Source: JAZSMJ01 sp045535815 | GTDB lineage: Bacteria; Bacillota; Clostridia; Oscillospirales; CAG-272 | Length of the DNA stretch: 61,673 bases | Direction: 5' to 3' | NCBI GenBank assembly: GCA_045535815.1 | Contig: JAZSMJ010000031.1 | Coordinates: 1 to 61,673, forward strand | Shown here: in pieces, positions 7,654-15,744 of the stretch | Position numbering within the stretch: position 1 is the stretch's first letter | How the letters are laid out: every line of letters starts with the position of its first letter | Notes under the pieces: model-generated | Databases searched by the model: none | What the model saw: the letters and a program-made list of their open reading frames with translations, nothing else | What the model was told of the DNA's origin: nothing | Position numbers and translations under genes: made by a program

Positions 7654-8499
7654 TCAAAGCTTGTATCTTATATCGCCAAGAACCATATTTCTGACGGCAA
7701 TGTGCTTAGCAACAGAATCGTAATTCATGGTTACCAGCGTCATCATCAATGCATCTATCAGGCACATCTGAGCCATACGAGCAGATACTGCTTCAACGGG
7801 GTAGTTTTCTTCGTCTGCATAAACCGATACAGCAAAATCGCTTTCATTATATAATATGCTGTCAGAATAACTTGTTATAGCAACCGTGCAAGCGCCGGCA
7901 TTCTTTGCGTGTCGGACGGCGTCAACAACGCCCTTTGTTCTTCCGCTGTGGGATATACCTATCGCAACGTCCCCGGGCTTCATATTGACTGCAGTTACGT
8001 TCATAAAAAGTATATCCGTACAAGATACGGCAGGGAGACCTAGCTGGGATAATCTATATGCGGCATCTATCGCTATAACTGACGAAGTGCCGATTCCGAA
8101 AATATAGATATGCTCGGCTTTTAAAAGCAATTCAGTGATATTTTTTATCTTATCATAATTTATCATTTCAAGAGTATCCTGCAGAGTATGTATACCTGAC
8201 TGAAAAACCTTTTTGAAAACAGTTTCGGTATCGTCGCTGGGGGAGAATGCGGGAAGCTCTTCTGAAGAGGGTCGTCCTCCTATCTCCTGAGCAAGAAGGA
8301 TCTTAAGCTCTGTAAATCCATCAAGTTCAACAGATTTGCAGAATCTGATGACAGCAGACTGTACGGTATCACATCTCTGTGCAAGCTCGCTTGCAGTAAT
8401 ATGCGATACCTCATCAGGATTTGACAGTATATACGATGCAATTCTCTGTTCTGTTTTGGTAAGATCCTTATATTTGTTGTGTATTTTGGCTATTATCAC
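7654..8499 (-). CDS. RpiR-family transcriptional regulator (HTH + SIS)
   Basis: A 281-residue regulator. Residues 1-75 form the RpiR helix-turn-helix (LTKTEQRIASYILSNPDEV, then ASELAQRCDTVQSAVIRFCK). Residues 120-250 form a SIS sugar-isomerase fold (IYIFGIGTSSVIAIDAAYR and DVAIGISHSGRTKGVVDAV), which in this family binds phosphorylated sugars. The start is GTG at 8497-8499 with GAGGAG seven bases upstream. It is transcribed away from the 8682 gene. A palindrome-like site overlaps its own -10 box and matches sites ahead of the two phosphoesterase genes, which suggests autoregulation and control of those genes. The effector is unknown. Confidence 0.93.
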   Translation of the reverse strand: MIIAKIHNKYKDLTKTEQRIASYILSNPDEVSHITASELAQRCDTVQSAVIRFCKSVELDGFTELKILLAQEIGGRPSSEELPAFSPSDDTETVFKKVFQSGIHTLQDTLEMINYDKIKNITELLLKAEHIYIFGIGTSSVIAIDAAYRLSQLGLPAVSCTDILFMNVTAVNMKPGDVAIGISHSGRTKGVVDAVRHAKNAGACTVAITSYSDSILYNESDFAVSVYADEENYPVEAVSARMAQMCLIDALMMTLVTMNYDSVAKHIAVRNMVLGDIRYKL

Positions 8500-8537
8500 T
8501 TGAAATCTCCTCGGAACAAAAATCTATTTTAATATCT

Positions 8538-8574
8538 ATTATAGAATTTTAAACTAATAATTCTGATTTGTCAA
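8538..8574 (-). promoter_or_regulatory. rpiR promoter with overlapping operator-like site
   Basis: On the minus strand, TTGACA (plus 8569-8574) and TAAAAT (plus 8546-8551) are 17 bases apart. Bases 8538-8560 match 17 of 23 positions of the palindrome GTTTTAGAAT-N3-ATTCTAAAAC at 10875 and cover the -10 box. Confidence 0.6.
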
Positions 8575-8600
8575 TAGTACAAAAGGCTTTTTTAATCGTA

Positions 8601-8629
8601 TTGACAAAAAAATCGAGCGATGATATAAT
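8601..8629 (+). promoter_or_regulatory. Promoter of the 8682 phosphoesterase gene
   Basis: A perfect TTGACA (8601-8606) and TATAAT (8624-8629) with a 17-base spacer. Confidence 0.85.
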
Positions 8630-8648
8630 AATCTAAGCAAATCGCAGT

Positions 8649-8671
8649 GTTTTAGAATAAAAATCAAAAGC
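8649..8671 (+). promoter_or_regulatory. Operator-like site (half-palindrome)
   Basis: GTTTTAGAAT at 8649-8658 is a perfect left half of the 10875 palindrome. The right half (8662-8671) matches 7 of 10 bases. It begins 20 bases after the end of the -10 box, close to the spacing at the 10942 gene. Confidence 0.55.
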
Positions 8672-8681
8672 GAGGCCTGTT

Positions 8682-10757
8682 ATGATAAAAAAATATAATG
8701 AAATCAGCTATTTGGATTTTAACGGAAGAACATTTACAAGTGATGATCCTATATATATGTCGTGGAAAGCGATGAATCATTTTCCGTGCACGTATGAAGC
8801 GGAGTTTTGTCTTCCTGTTGACTATAAGGGCAGATCAGAGGTTATTATCGGTACACACGGAAGAGGAGCACCCAACGTAAATATTGAAATATCCGAGGAT
8901 GGATATCCCGCTTTTGCTTTTGTGGATAGCACCGATTTGAAAAAGAGGGTTATTTTTGATCTCGTCCCCATTCCCTTGGGAAAGAGCGTACATCTTGCCA
9001 TAGTGCGCAATCCCGAAATCAAGAAGGTGTTTTGCTATCTTAACGGAGAGCTCAGACAGTCTGCAGAATGTGAAACTCCGGACGATATGAATATTTACGC
9101 ACCGCCGTCTCCCTGTGGCGATTACCGTGTCGGCAATCCCGGCAGATTTGGCGGTAAGATAGGATATGCAGCTGCATATCGCAATGTGCGCGATGAGCTA
9201 CAGATCGCATCGGATGCGGTATCTTCGTGTGCAGAGGGTGCTATCTTTTATTGGGATATGTCGGATGATGAAAAGCGAGAGGAATTCATACCGGATATAT
9301 CGGGCAACGGATTTGACGTAAAACGCACACGTATATGGATAGATGAAAAGGAAGAGATAACCGATTACTCTTATTCGATTGCAGTCGTAGGAGATACGCA
9401 GGATCTTGCCGAATACTATCCCGATAAATTCCACTGCGTTTACGATTGGATACTTGATAATGTCAAAGAAAAAAATATAAAATTCGTTATCGGTCTTGGC
9501 GATATTACAAATTGTGATGCTATAGCACAGTGGGAGGTCGCAAGTGAAAACATAAAGCGAATGGACGGCATAGTGCCTTATTCGCTTACAAGAGGAAATC
9601 ACGATACCATAAGAAAATTCAACCAATATTTTCCTTACGATATATATGAAGAAAAGTTTGGCGGAAGCTTTAACCGAAGGATAGAGAATACCTGGCAGGA
9701 GTTTACTGCAGAGGGAAGAAAGTATCTTGTTCTTTGCCTTGATTACGGTCCGCGAAAGGACGTTGTCGAATGGGCGGATTCTGTGATCGAGTCGCATCCC
9801 GATCATAACGTGATAATAACCACGCATTCATATCTTTTCAGAGACGGAAGTCTGCTCGATGCAAGTACAAAGAATACTATACATAATTCGTCCGTACCGT
9901 CACTTAATATAGCGTATACCGACGGAGATTATCTCTGGGAGCATCTTGCAAAAAAGCACGATAACGTTTCGTTCGTTATATCCGGTCACGATATGTATGA
10001 GGACATCGTCGTAACACAAACTAAGGGTGATCACGGAAATACCGTTACTCAAATGATGGTAAATCCGCAGATAGTTGATGCAGAGAAGAAGTGTGTAGGC
10101 ATTGTTCTTATAATGTATTTTTCAAAGGACGGAAAGCACGTTCAGACAGAGTATTACTCCACGGTCAGAAAACAGTTCTTTATGGATACCAATCAGCGTG
10201 AGTTTGACGTTCATTCTATAGACAGAAGTGATCGTGCTGATAATGAAGAAGTACCCTCAAAGAAATGTGAGGAAAATTACGAATCCGTCACAGATTTAGA
10301 AGAAAAGATTATGCTTATCCATGACTGCGATTCAGCAGACAATACGCGAGGCACAGAAGTGAGAGTATCATCGGATGGATCTGCGCAGGGAAGCGGTCAT
10401 CTCGTTGGAAGTGACGATAGCTGTGCGGTGATCTACGTAGGCCTTGATAAGCTTGATCTTTCAGAATTCAAAAACGGAAGTCTTCGTTTTAAGGTGTATA
10501 TCGATGACGTGACCAAACTCAGAGACTACGTCGGAATTGACTTCTGGGATGCTGATGCCGACAGTAAAAAGGTAGCTGCATGGTTCAGCTTTACAAAGGA
10601 TTGTTTACATAACGGATGGAACGATATCACTGCACGTTTTATAGATGCGGATAAGCTGAGCGTTGATTTCTCAAAAATTACCTCATTCAGAATGTACGTG
10701 AGATTTAAATCTCACTCATTCGTCGGACTCGACGATATAAGAATCTCAACCAAATAA
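8682..10757 (+). CDS. LamG-metallophosphoesterase with C-terminal jelly-roll-like module, no signal peptide
   Basis: A 691-residue protein. Residues 1-215 resemble a LamG/concanavalin-like domain (FCYLNGELRQS, RFGGKIGYAAAYRN). Residues 231-510 are a calcineurin-like phosphoesterase with VVGDTQ, GLGDIT, RGNHDT, ITTHSY and SGHDM. Residues 544-691 form a module of about 145 residues, starting HDCDSAD and ending VGLDDIRIS, that recurs three times in the next gene. In the metal site, GDxQ replaces GDxH and GHDM replaces GHxH. There is no signal peptide even though this architecture is usually extracellular. The start has GAGG upstream. The promoter, operator-like site and terminator mark it as a single-gene unit co-regulated with the next gene. 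The substrate is unknown. Confidence 0.85.
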   Translation: MIKKYNEISYLDFNGRTFTSDDPIYMSWKAMNHFPCTYEAEFCLPVDYKGRSEVIIGTHGRGAPNVNIEISEDGYPAFAFVDSTDLKKRVIFDLVPIPLGKSVHLAIVRNPEIKKVFCYLNGELRQSAECETPDDMNIYAPPSPCGDYRVGNPGRFGGKIGYAAAYRNVRDELQIASDAVSSCAEGAIFYWDMSDDEKREEFIPDISGNGFDVKRTRIWIDEKEEITDYSYSIAVVGDTQDLAEYYPDKFHCVYDWILDNVKEKNIKFVIGLGDITNCDAIAQWEVASENIKRMDGIVPYSLTRGNHDTIRKFNQYFPYDIYEEKFGGSFNRRIENTWQEFTAEGRKYLVLCLDYGPRKDVVEWADSVIESHPDHNVIITTHSYLFRDGSLLDASTKNTIHNSSVPSLNIAYTDGDYLWEHLAKKHDNVSFVISGHDMYEDIVVTQTKGDHGNTVTQMMVNPQIVDAEKKCVGIVLIMYFSKDGKHVQTEYYSTVRKQFFMDTNQREFDVHSIDRSDRADNEEVPSKKCEENYESVTDLEEKIMLIHDCDSADNTRGTEVRVSSDGSAQGSGHLVGSDDSCAVIYVGLDKLDLSEFKNGSLRFKVYIDDVTKLRDYVGIDFWDADADSKKVAAWFSFTKDCLHNGWNDITARFIDADKLSVDFSKITSFRMYVRFKSHSFVGLDDIRISTK

Positions 10758-10763
10758 CAAGTA

Positions 10764-10797
10764 AAAACTGTCTTTTATGCCCATAAAAGACAGTTTT
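10764..10797 (+). terminator. Intrinsic terminator after the 8682 gene
   Basis: A perfect 16-bp stem (10764-10779 with 10782-10797) with A's before and T's after. Confidence 0.9.
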
Positions 10798-10827
10798 AAT
10801 TGTTTTAACCAAATAATATAATTTATG

Positions 10828-10856
10828 TTGACAAAGCGTTATACCCGTGATATAAT
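10828..10856 (+). promoter_or_regulatory. Promoter of the secreted phosphoesterase gene
   Basis: A perfect TTGACA (10828-10833) and TATAAT (10851-10856) with a 17-base spacer, the same design as the promoter at 8601. Confidence 0.85.
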
Positions 10857-10874
10857 TAATCGAAAACAAAAAAA

Positions 10875-10897
10875 GTTTTAGAATTTTATTCTAAAAC
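10875..10897 (+). promoter_or_regulatory. Palindromic operator GTTTTAGAAT-N3-ATTCTAAAAC
   Basis: A perfect 10+10 palindrome with a 3-base centre, just downstream of the expected transcription start. Related sites occur at 8649-8671 and over the rpiR promoter (8538-8560). This suggests that the neighbouring RpiR protein binds here. Confidence 0.65.
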
Positions 10898-10941
10898 AAT
10901 TGAACTATGTTTTACATTAAAGCTTTTTGGAGGATATGATT

Positions 10942-13900
10942 ATGAAAAGATTATCTCTGAGGCTCGTTATGCTGATATGTGCTATGACGCTTGTTTTACT
11001 TGCAACAGCGCTTTGCATATCTGCCAAGAGCTACGACACATCAAACGGTATCGTATTCAGCACTGACCCTATCTACAGAATGAGCAAAGGATATTCCTCG
11101 TTCCCGTATACCTATGAAGCAACCGTTTGTTTTCCGTCTGGAACGACCTCGACAAGTGGGAATAACGTTATCATCGGCTCTACGGGATATCATACCCACG
11201 CCGGCGTTGATTTCTTTGTAAACACCAACGGTAACCCCGGTCTTGATTACGTAAATAACACTGTAAGCGAAGTCTGTACTTTTTCACAGGTAAACGTGTT
11301 TACCGGTGAAGAGGTGAATATAGCTATAGTTTGTGATGCCGCAAACGGAACTGCATCATGCTACATAAACGGTGGGCTTAAGCAAACAGTTGATTTTGCT
11401 GCTCCCACGGATGATGTGTTTTTCTACGCTCCAACAGTTCTTGGCGGAAATCTTGATGCATACGGCACCGGCACCTTTAACGGTAAGATAAGCTCAGTTG
11501 CTCTTTACAGCGATATGCGTACAGAAGTTGAAATAGCTTCTGACATTACTGCTCCGGGCAAAGACGGGCTTATCCTCGGATACGATCTTGACGTTGCATC
11601 CTTTGGTGATGCGGTTATATCCGATATAAGTGGCAACGGATTTGATATGGAGCTTTGCAATATTTGGATAGAAGAGAAGGAAGAGGTATCCGATTACGCT
11701 TTCTCAATAGCTGTAGTCGGAGATATTCAGGCTCTTTCAAGATATAAGCCGGACAATCTTCATTATATATATGACTATATCCTTGAGAATAAGGACTCAA
11801 AGAATATAAAATTTGTTGCAGGACTTGGAGATATCACCGATACAGATGCAACAGCAGAATGGGAAGCCGCTGTTCCTCAGATAAAGAGACTCGACGGTAT
11901 ACTGCCATATACCTTCGTTCGTGGAAATCATGATTCGGTCAGAAAGATAAATTGGTATTTTGATACCGAAGATTATATAGATACCTTTGACGGCTTCTGC
12001 AAGGATAAAATACAGAATTCGTGGTTCGAGTTTTCTGTAGGAGATCTCAGATATCTCGTTCTCACTCTTGACTACGGAGCAAAGGATGAGATTCTTGAAT
12101 GGGCAAATGAGATCATCGACGCTTATCCCGACCATAACGTAATTATTACTACTCACTCGTATCTCCATCCTGACGGAACTACGAATGATGCTATTGATAA
12201 AGAAACACAGCCTTGTGCACCTCCGTCTGCCAACGTAGGCTACAACGATGGTATCGATTTTTGGAACAAGCTTATAAACAAGCACGATAACGTAACTATG
12301 GTGCTTTGCGGACACGAGACTCTCGGAGACGATCTCGTTGTTACACAGACCGTGACCGATAACGGTAACGTAGTAACTCAGATGCTTTGCGATCCTCAGA
12401 CATCTGACCCGAGATATTTCAATGATGGCGGTGCAGGAATAGTTACAATGCTTTACTTTTCTGAGGATGGAAAGACCGTTCAGGTAGAGCACTATTCAAC
12501 CATTCAGCAGAAGTATCTTCTTGATGTAAACCAATTCACGCTTGACGTTCATTCGGTTGAACGGGAACAGCCTACGACAGTAATTACCGGCTCTGTAACA
12601 AGCCAAAGTGCAGCAGGTGATCTTGTTTTTGAACTTATATCTGGAAATGATGTCGTTTATTCAAAAACTATTGCCGGAAACGGCGAGAGAATTCAGGAGT
12701 TTGAAGCACCTGCAGTACCTGCAGGTGAGTACGATCTCATAGTATCAAAAACAGGTCATCTCGGCTCCGTTATAAAGAACGTTAGAATAAGCGGTAACGT
12801 ATCGCTCAAAAAGCATAATATCGAGCTCATCGCCGGTAATATAAACGGAGACCACTATATCGATTCGACCGACGTGGCGCTTTTTGTAAACGATATGGGC
12901 AAACAGGCTAGCGAGGCTTCAAGTCCTTATACCGATATAAACGCTGACGGATTCCGCGATGCGCTTGACGTTACGGTGCTTTCGTATAACCTTTTAACAC
13001 CTATGCCTACAGCAGAATACGTTGCAACAAAGATATTTGAAGATCAGGTTGCTGATGACGGTGAGCTTGAGGGCGATCCTACCTATACTGTAAGCAAATG
13101 TGATGCAATGGGTGGAGCGTGGGGTACCAATCTTGAGCTTTCAGACAATAAACCCTCAGAGGGTAACGGATATATAACTGCAGAGGACGGCTCTTGTCCC
13201 GTTATATGTCTGCCTCTCAGAAACGTTGACCTTTCGGGTTATAAGAGCGGATACTTCACCTTCAACGTATATATTGAAGATGTCAGCAAGATGAAGAACT
13301 ATCTCGGAATAGACTTTGCTGATTCCGCCGGAAATACCGTTTCTATCAATAGCTTCAGTAAGGATTATTTCGTTAGCGGATGGAATAAGGTAACAGCTTA
13401 CTTCTCTGATGCCGATAAGGATGCGCTTGATTACACGAGCGTTGTAAGATTCAGAATCTTTGCATATTCAACGTCTCAGCTTAAGATAGGTCTTGATGAC
13501 GTAAACGTTTCAGTAGTACCGCTTGAAACCTATATCCCCGTTGAAAACAATATAGCAGAAGCACCTGAAATTATAGTTAAAGTAGCCCCGATCCTTACGC
13601 TCCACACATGCGAAACGACAACAGGTGTACGTGGACAGGGAACTCTTGCTGTCGTTACGGAAAATCCCATTCAGGGCAACGGATATTTAACAACGACAGA
13701 CCATACCACACCTATGTTTATTCTTCCTGTCAGCACTGCAGACTGTTCTGCATATTCCGAAGGAACGTTTGCATTATCGCTCTACTTTGATGACGTATCG
13801 CTTCTTACAGGTAACCTTACAGTACAGTTGAGATCTACCGATACCGCATATAAGGCTCAGTGGAGCATAGACAAAACTCAGCTTGCTTCAGGCTGGAACC

Positions 13901-14505
13901 ATCTTGTTCTCAGCTATGATGATGCCGCTTCAAATAATATAGACTTTACAACCGTTGGAACGGTCAGAGTATTCGTCAACGCATCAACAGACCTCATTAT
14001 GGGTATAGATAACGTCAAGTTGGCACTTCCCGGAGTAATGACACAGCCTTCAGATGCGCCTCCGAAGGTGCTTTCCAACTGTGATGCAGTAGGAACGTCG
14101 TGGGGTGAAAATCTTTCAAGCTCTACCGATAATCCACCCGAAGGAAGCGGATACCTTATTTCCAAACATAGCAGCTGTCCCGTAATCGTTGCAAACTTTG
14201 ATGACTGCGACCTTACCGAATACCAGTACGGATATATTACGTGTAAGGTGTATATCGAGGACGTTTCACTTATAAAGGACTATATCTCATTCGATATTTG
14301 GGATACCTCTGATAAGACAACCAAATGGTTCCTTTATACAAAGGACTATACCTTTAAGAACGGATGGAACGATATCGTTCTTGCATTTGCCGATGCAGAT
14401 ACTGTTGCAGCTGATATAACGAAGATATCTCACATAAGATTCTTTGCGTATGTAAACGGAGAAACTACAATCGGTATTGACGATATAAAAATATACGCAC
14501 AGTAA
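10942..14505 (+). CDS. Secreted LamG-metallophosphoesterase with dockerin-like domain and three repeated C-terminal modules
   Basis: A 1187-residue exported protein. Residues 1-28 are a signal peptide (KRLSLRL, hydrophobic core, then CISAKS). A LamG-like domain follows (about 30-225), then a calcineurin-like phosphoesterase (about 255-533: VVGDIQ, GLGDITDTD, RGNHDS, ITTHSY, CGHET). A carboxypeptidase-regulatory-like beta domain spans about 545-625. A dockerin-like pair of calcium loops (NINGDHYIDSTD and TDINADGFRDALD, about 632-687) comes next. Three copies of a roughly 145-residue module occupy 714-858, 885-1031 and 1042-1187; the same module ends the 8682 protein. I chose the ATG at 10942, eight bases after GGAGG, over the upstream TTG and ATG. 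It probably acts on a phosphorylated extracellular polymer; this is inference. Confidence 0.85.
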   Translation: MKRLSLRLVMLICAMTLVLLATALCISAKSYDTSNGIVFSTDPIYRMSKGYSSFPYTYEATVCFPSGTTSTSGNNVIIGSTGYHTHAGVDFFVNTNGNPGLDYVNNTVSEVCTFSQVNVFTGEEVNIAIVCDAANGTASCYINGGLKQTVDFAAPTDDVFFYAPTVLGGNLDAYGTGTFNGKISSVALYSDMRTEVEIASDITAPGKDGLILGYDLDVASFGDAVISDISGNGFDMELCNIWIEEKEEVSDYAFSIAVVGDIQALSRYKPDNLHYIYDYILENKDSKNIKFVAGLGDITDTDATAEWEAAVPQIKRLDGILPYTFVRGNHDSVRKINWYFDTEDYIDTFDGFCKDKIQNSWFEFSVGDLRYLVLTLDYGAKDEILEWANEIIDAYPDHNVIITTHSYLHPDGTTNDAIDKETQPCAPPSANVGYNDGIDFWNKLINKHDNVTMVLCGHETLGDDLVVTQTVTDNGNVVTQMLCDPQTSDPRYFNDGGAGIVTMLYFSEDGKTVQVEHYSTIQQKYLLDVNQFTLDVHSVEREQPTTVITGSVTSQSAAGDLVFELISGNDVVYSKTIAGNGERIQEFEAPAVPAGEYDLIVSKTGHLGSVIKNVRISGNVSLKKHNIELIAGNINGDHYIDSTDVALFVNDMGKQASEASSPYTDINADGFRDALDVTVLSYNLLTPMPTAEYVATKIFEDQVADDGELEGDPTYTVSKCDAMGGAWGTNLELSDNKPSEGNGYITAEDGSCPVICLPLRNVDLSGYKSGYFTFNVYIEDVSKMKNYLGIDFADSAGNTVSINSFSKDYFVSGWNKVTAYFSDADKDALDYTSVVRFRIFAYSTSQLKIGLDDVNVSVVPLETYIPVENNIAEAPEIIVKVAPILTLHTCETTTGVRGQGTLAVVTENPIQGNGYLTTTDHTTPMFILPVSTADCSAYSEGTFALSLYFDDVSLLTGNLTVQLRSTDTAYKAQWSIDKTQLASGWNHLVLSYDDAASNNIDFTTVGTVRVFVNASTDLIMGIDNVKLALPGVMTQPSDAPPKVLSNCDAVGTSWGENLSSSTDNPPEGSGYLISKHSSCPVIVANFDDCDLTEYQYGYITCKVYIEDVSLIKDYISFDIWDTSDKTTKWFLYTKDYTFKNGWNDIVLAFADADTVAADITKISHIRFFAYVNGETTIGIDDIKIYAQ

Positions 14506-14507
14506 AA

Positions 14508-14543
14508 AATAACCCGTGTGCTCAATTGAGCACACGGGTTATT
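14508..14543 (+). terminator. Intrinsic terminator after the secreted phosphoesterase gene
   Basis: An uninterrupted 18+18 palindrome starting three bases after the stop codon, A-rich on the left and T-rich on the right. It can work in both directions. Confidence 0.9.
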
Positions 14544-14553
14544 TAATGCAAAA

Positions 14554-14579
14554 ACAGCACCCACTTTCGTGAGTGCTGT
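14554..14579 (-). terminator. Intrinsic terminator of rplM-rpsI
   Basis: An 11-bp stem with a GAAA loop on the minus strand (one G-U pair), followed there by TTTT, downstream of rpsI. Confidence 0.8.
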
Positions 14580-14610
14580 AATTTGTTTGATAAAACCCAT
14601 TCGGGACTGA

Positions 14611-15015
14611 TTATCTCTTTGAGAACTGGGGAGCACGTCTCGCTGCTTTGAGACCGTACTTCTTTCTTTCCTTCATACGAGGGTCACGAGTAAGGAATCC
14701 GGCCTTCTTAAGAGCGGGACGGTATGTTTCGTCAGCCTGAAGAAGAGCCTTTGCAACACCGTGACGGATAGCACCTGCCTGGCCGGATACGCCACCACCG
14801 TTTACACGGCAGATAATGTCAAACTTACCTGTTGTAGCTGTAACACCAAAGGGCTGGTTAACGATGAGCTTAAGTGTTTCGAGACCGAAATAATCGTCGA
14901 TATCTCTGTCATTTATTGTGATTGCGCCTGTTCCGGGAACAAGACGAACACGGGCAACTGAATGTTTTCTTCTGCCTGTACCATAGAAATAAGGCTTTGC
15001 ACTTGCGTATGTCAT
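14611..15015 (-). CDS. rpsI: 30S ribosomal protein S9
   Basis: A 134-residue S9 of the small ribosomal subunit. It shows the family sequence YGTGRRKHSVARVRL near the N-terminus, GGGVSGQAGAIRHG in the middle, and the invariant basic tail (RRAPQFSKR) that reaches the ribosomal P site. It lies 32 bases downstream of rplM in the standard L13-S9 operon. Confidence 0.98.
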   Translation of the reverse strand: MTYASAKPYFYGTGRRKHSVARVRLVPGTGAITINDRDIDDYFGLETLKLIVNQPFGVTATTGKFDIICRVNGGGVSGQAGAIRHGVAKALLQADETYRPALKKAGFLTRDPRMKERKKYGLKAARRAPQFSKR

Positions 15016-15047
15016 TTTGTAGTTACATCCTTTCTGTTACAGTGAAA

Positions 15048-15470
15048 TTAAAGATTGATGGGCTGCTGAGCCTGATGATTGTGCTCAGAACCTGCGTAAA
15101 CCTTAAGGCGGTTGATGCTTGCATCGCCTATCTTGTTGTGGGGAAGCATTCCCTTAACAGCAAGAGTCATAGCGAGCTCGGGCTTTGTAGCCATAAGCTT
15201 CTTGTACTGAACTTCCTTAAGACCGCCGATGTAACCGGAGTGATGACGGTAATACTTCTGCTCAAGCTTCTTACCTGTAAGAATAGCCTTGTCAGCATTG
15301 ATGATGATAACGAATTCGCCGCAATCAACGTGGGGTGTGAATTCGGGGCGGTGCTTACCTCTGAGAATTGTTGCAGCTTTTGTAGCTGTTCTTCCGAGAG
15401 GCTGACCTGCAGCGTCGATCACATACCATTTACGTTCGATGCTTTCTTTCTTTGCCATGAAAGTGGACAT
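15048..15470 (-). CDS. rplM: 50S ribosomal protein L13
   Basis: A 140-residue L13, an early-assembly protein of the large subunit. It shows KWYVIDAAGQPLGR, the GKHRPEFTPHVDCGEFV block, YRHHSGYIGG and MLPHNKIGDASINRLKVYAG. I chose the ATG at 15468-15470 because GGAGG lies eight bases upstream; the longer frame begins at a TTG that overlaps that site. It is first in the operon with rpsI. Confidence 0.98.
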   Translation of the reverse strand: MSTFMAKKESIERKWYVIDAAGQPLGRTATKAATILRGKHRPEFTPHVDCGEFVIIINADKAILTGKKLEQKYYRHHSGYIGGLKEVQYKKLMATKPELAMTLAVKGMLPHNKIGDASINRLKVYAGSEHNHQAQQPINL

Positions 15471-15518
15471 TGTAAATTCCTCCAAATATGTGTATAGTTA
15501 TATTTTTGAACAAGATAT

Positions 15519-15547
15519 ATTATAGCAATACCTTTTGCATTTGTCAA
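15519..15547 (-). promoter_or_regulatory. Promoter of rplM-rpsI
   Basis: On the minus strand, TTGACA (plus 15542-15547) and TATAAT (plus 15519-15524) are exactly 17 bases apart. The leader is only about 40 bases. Confidence 0.85.
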
Positions 15548-15672
15548 TACAAAAATTCAAAAAAATCCGATTTTTTTAATTTAGAAGGGTCAAATCTCTC
15601 AAAAACGCTCATTTTCTCTTAATTTCTCGCTCAATCTCAAGCTCAAAATCAAAAATTAGTCGCATTATTCGG

Positions 15673-15701
15673 TTGACTTATATATAAAAATATGTTATAT
15701 T
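15673..15701 (+). promoter_or_regulatory. Promoter of the NagD-like gene
   Basis: TTGACT (15673-15678) and TATATT (15696-15701) with a 17-base spacer, about 45 bases ahead of the start codon. Confidence 0.6.
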
Positions 15702-15744
15702 TTCATTGTAATATATATAGAAAAGGAAACAAAAGGCAAAAAAT

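Noticed and set aside
15471..15520. L13 leader RNA
   Set aside because: The promoter leaves only about 40 bases of leader, which is too short for the known structure.
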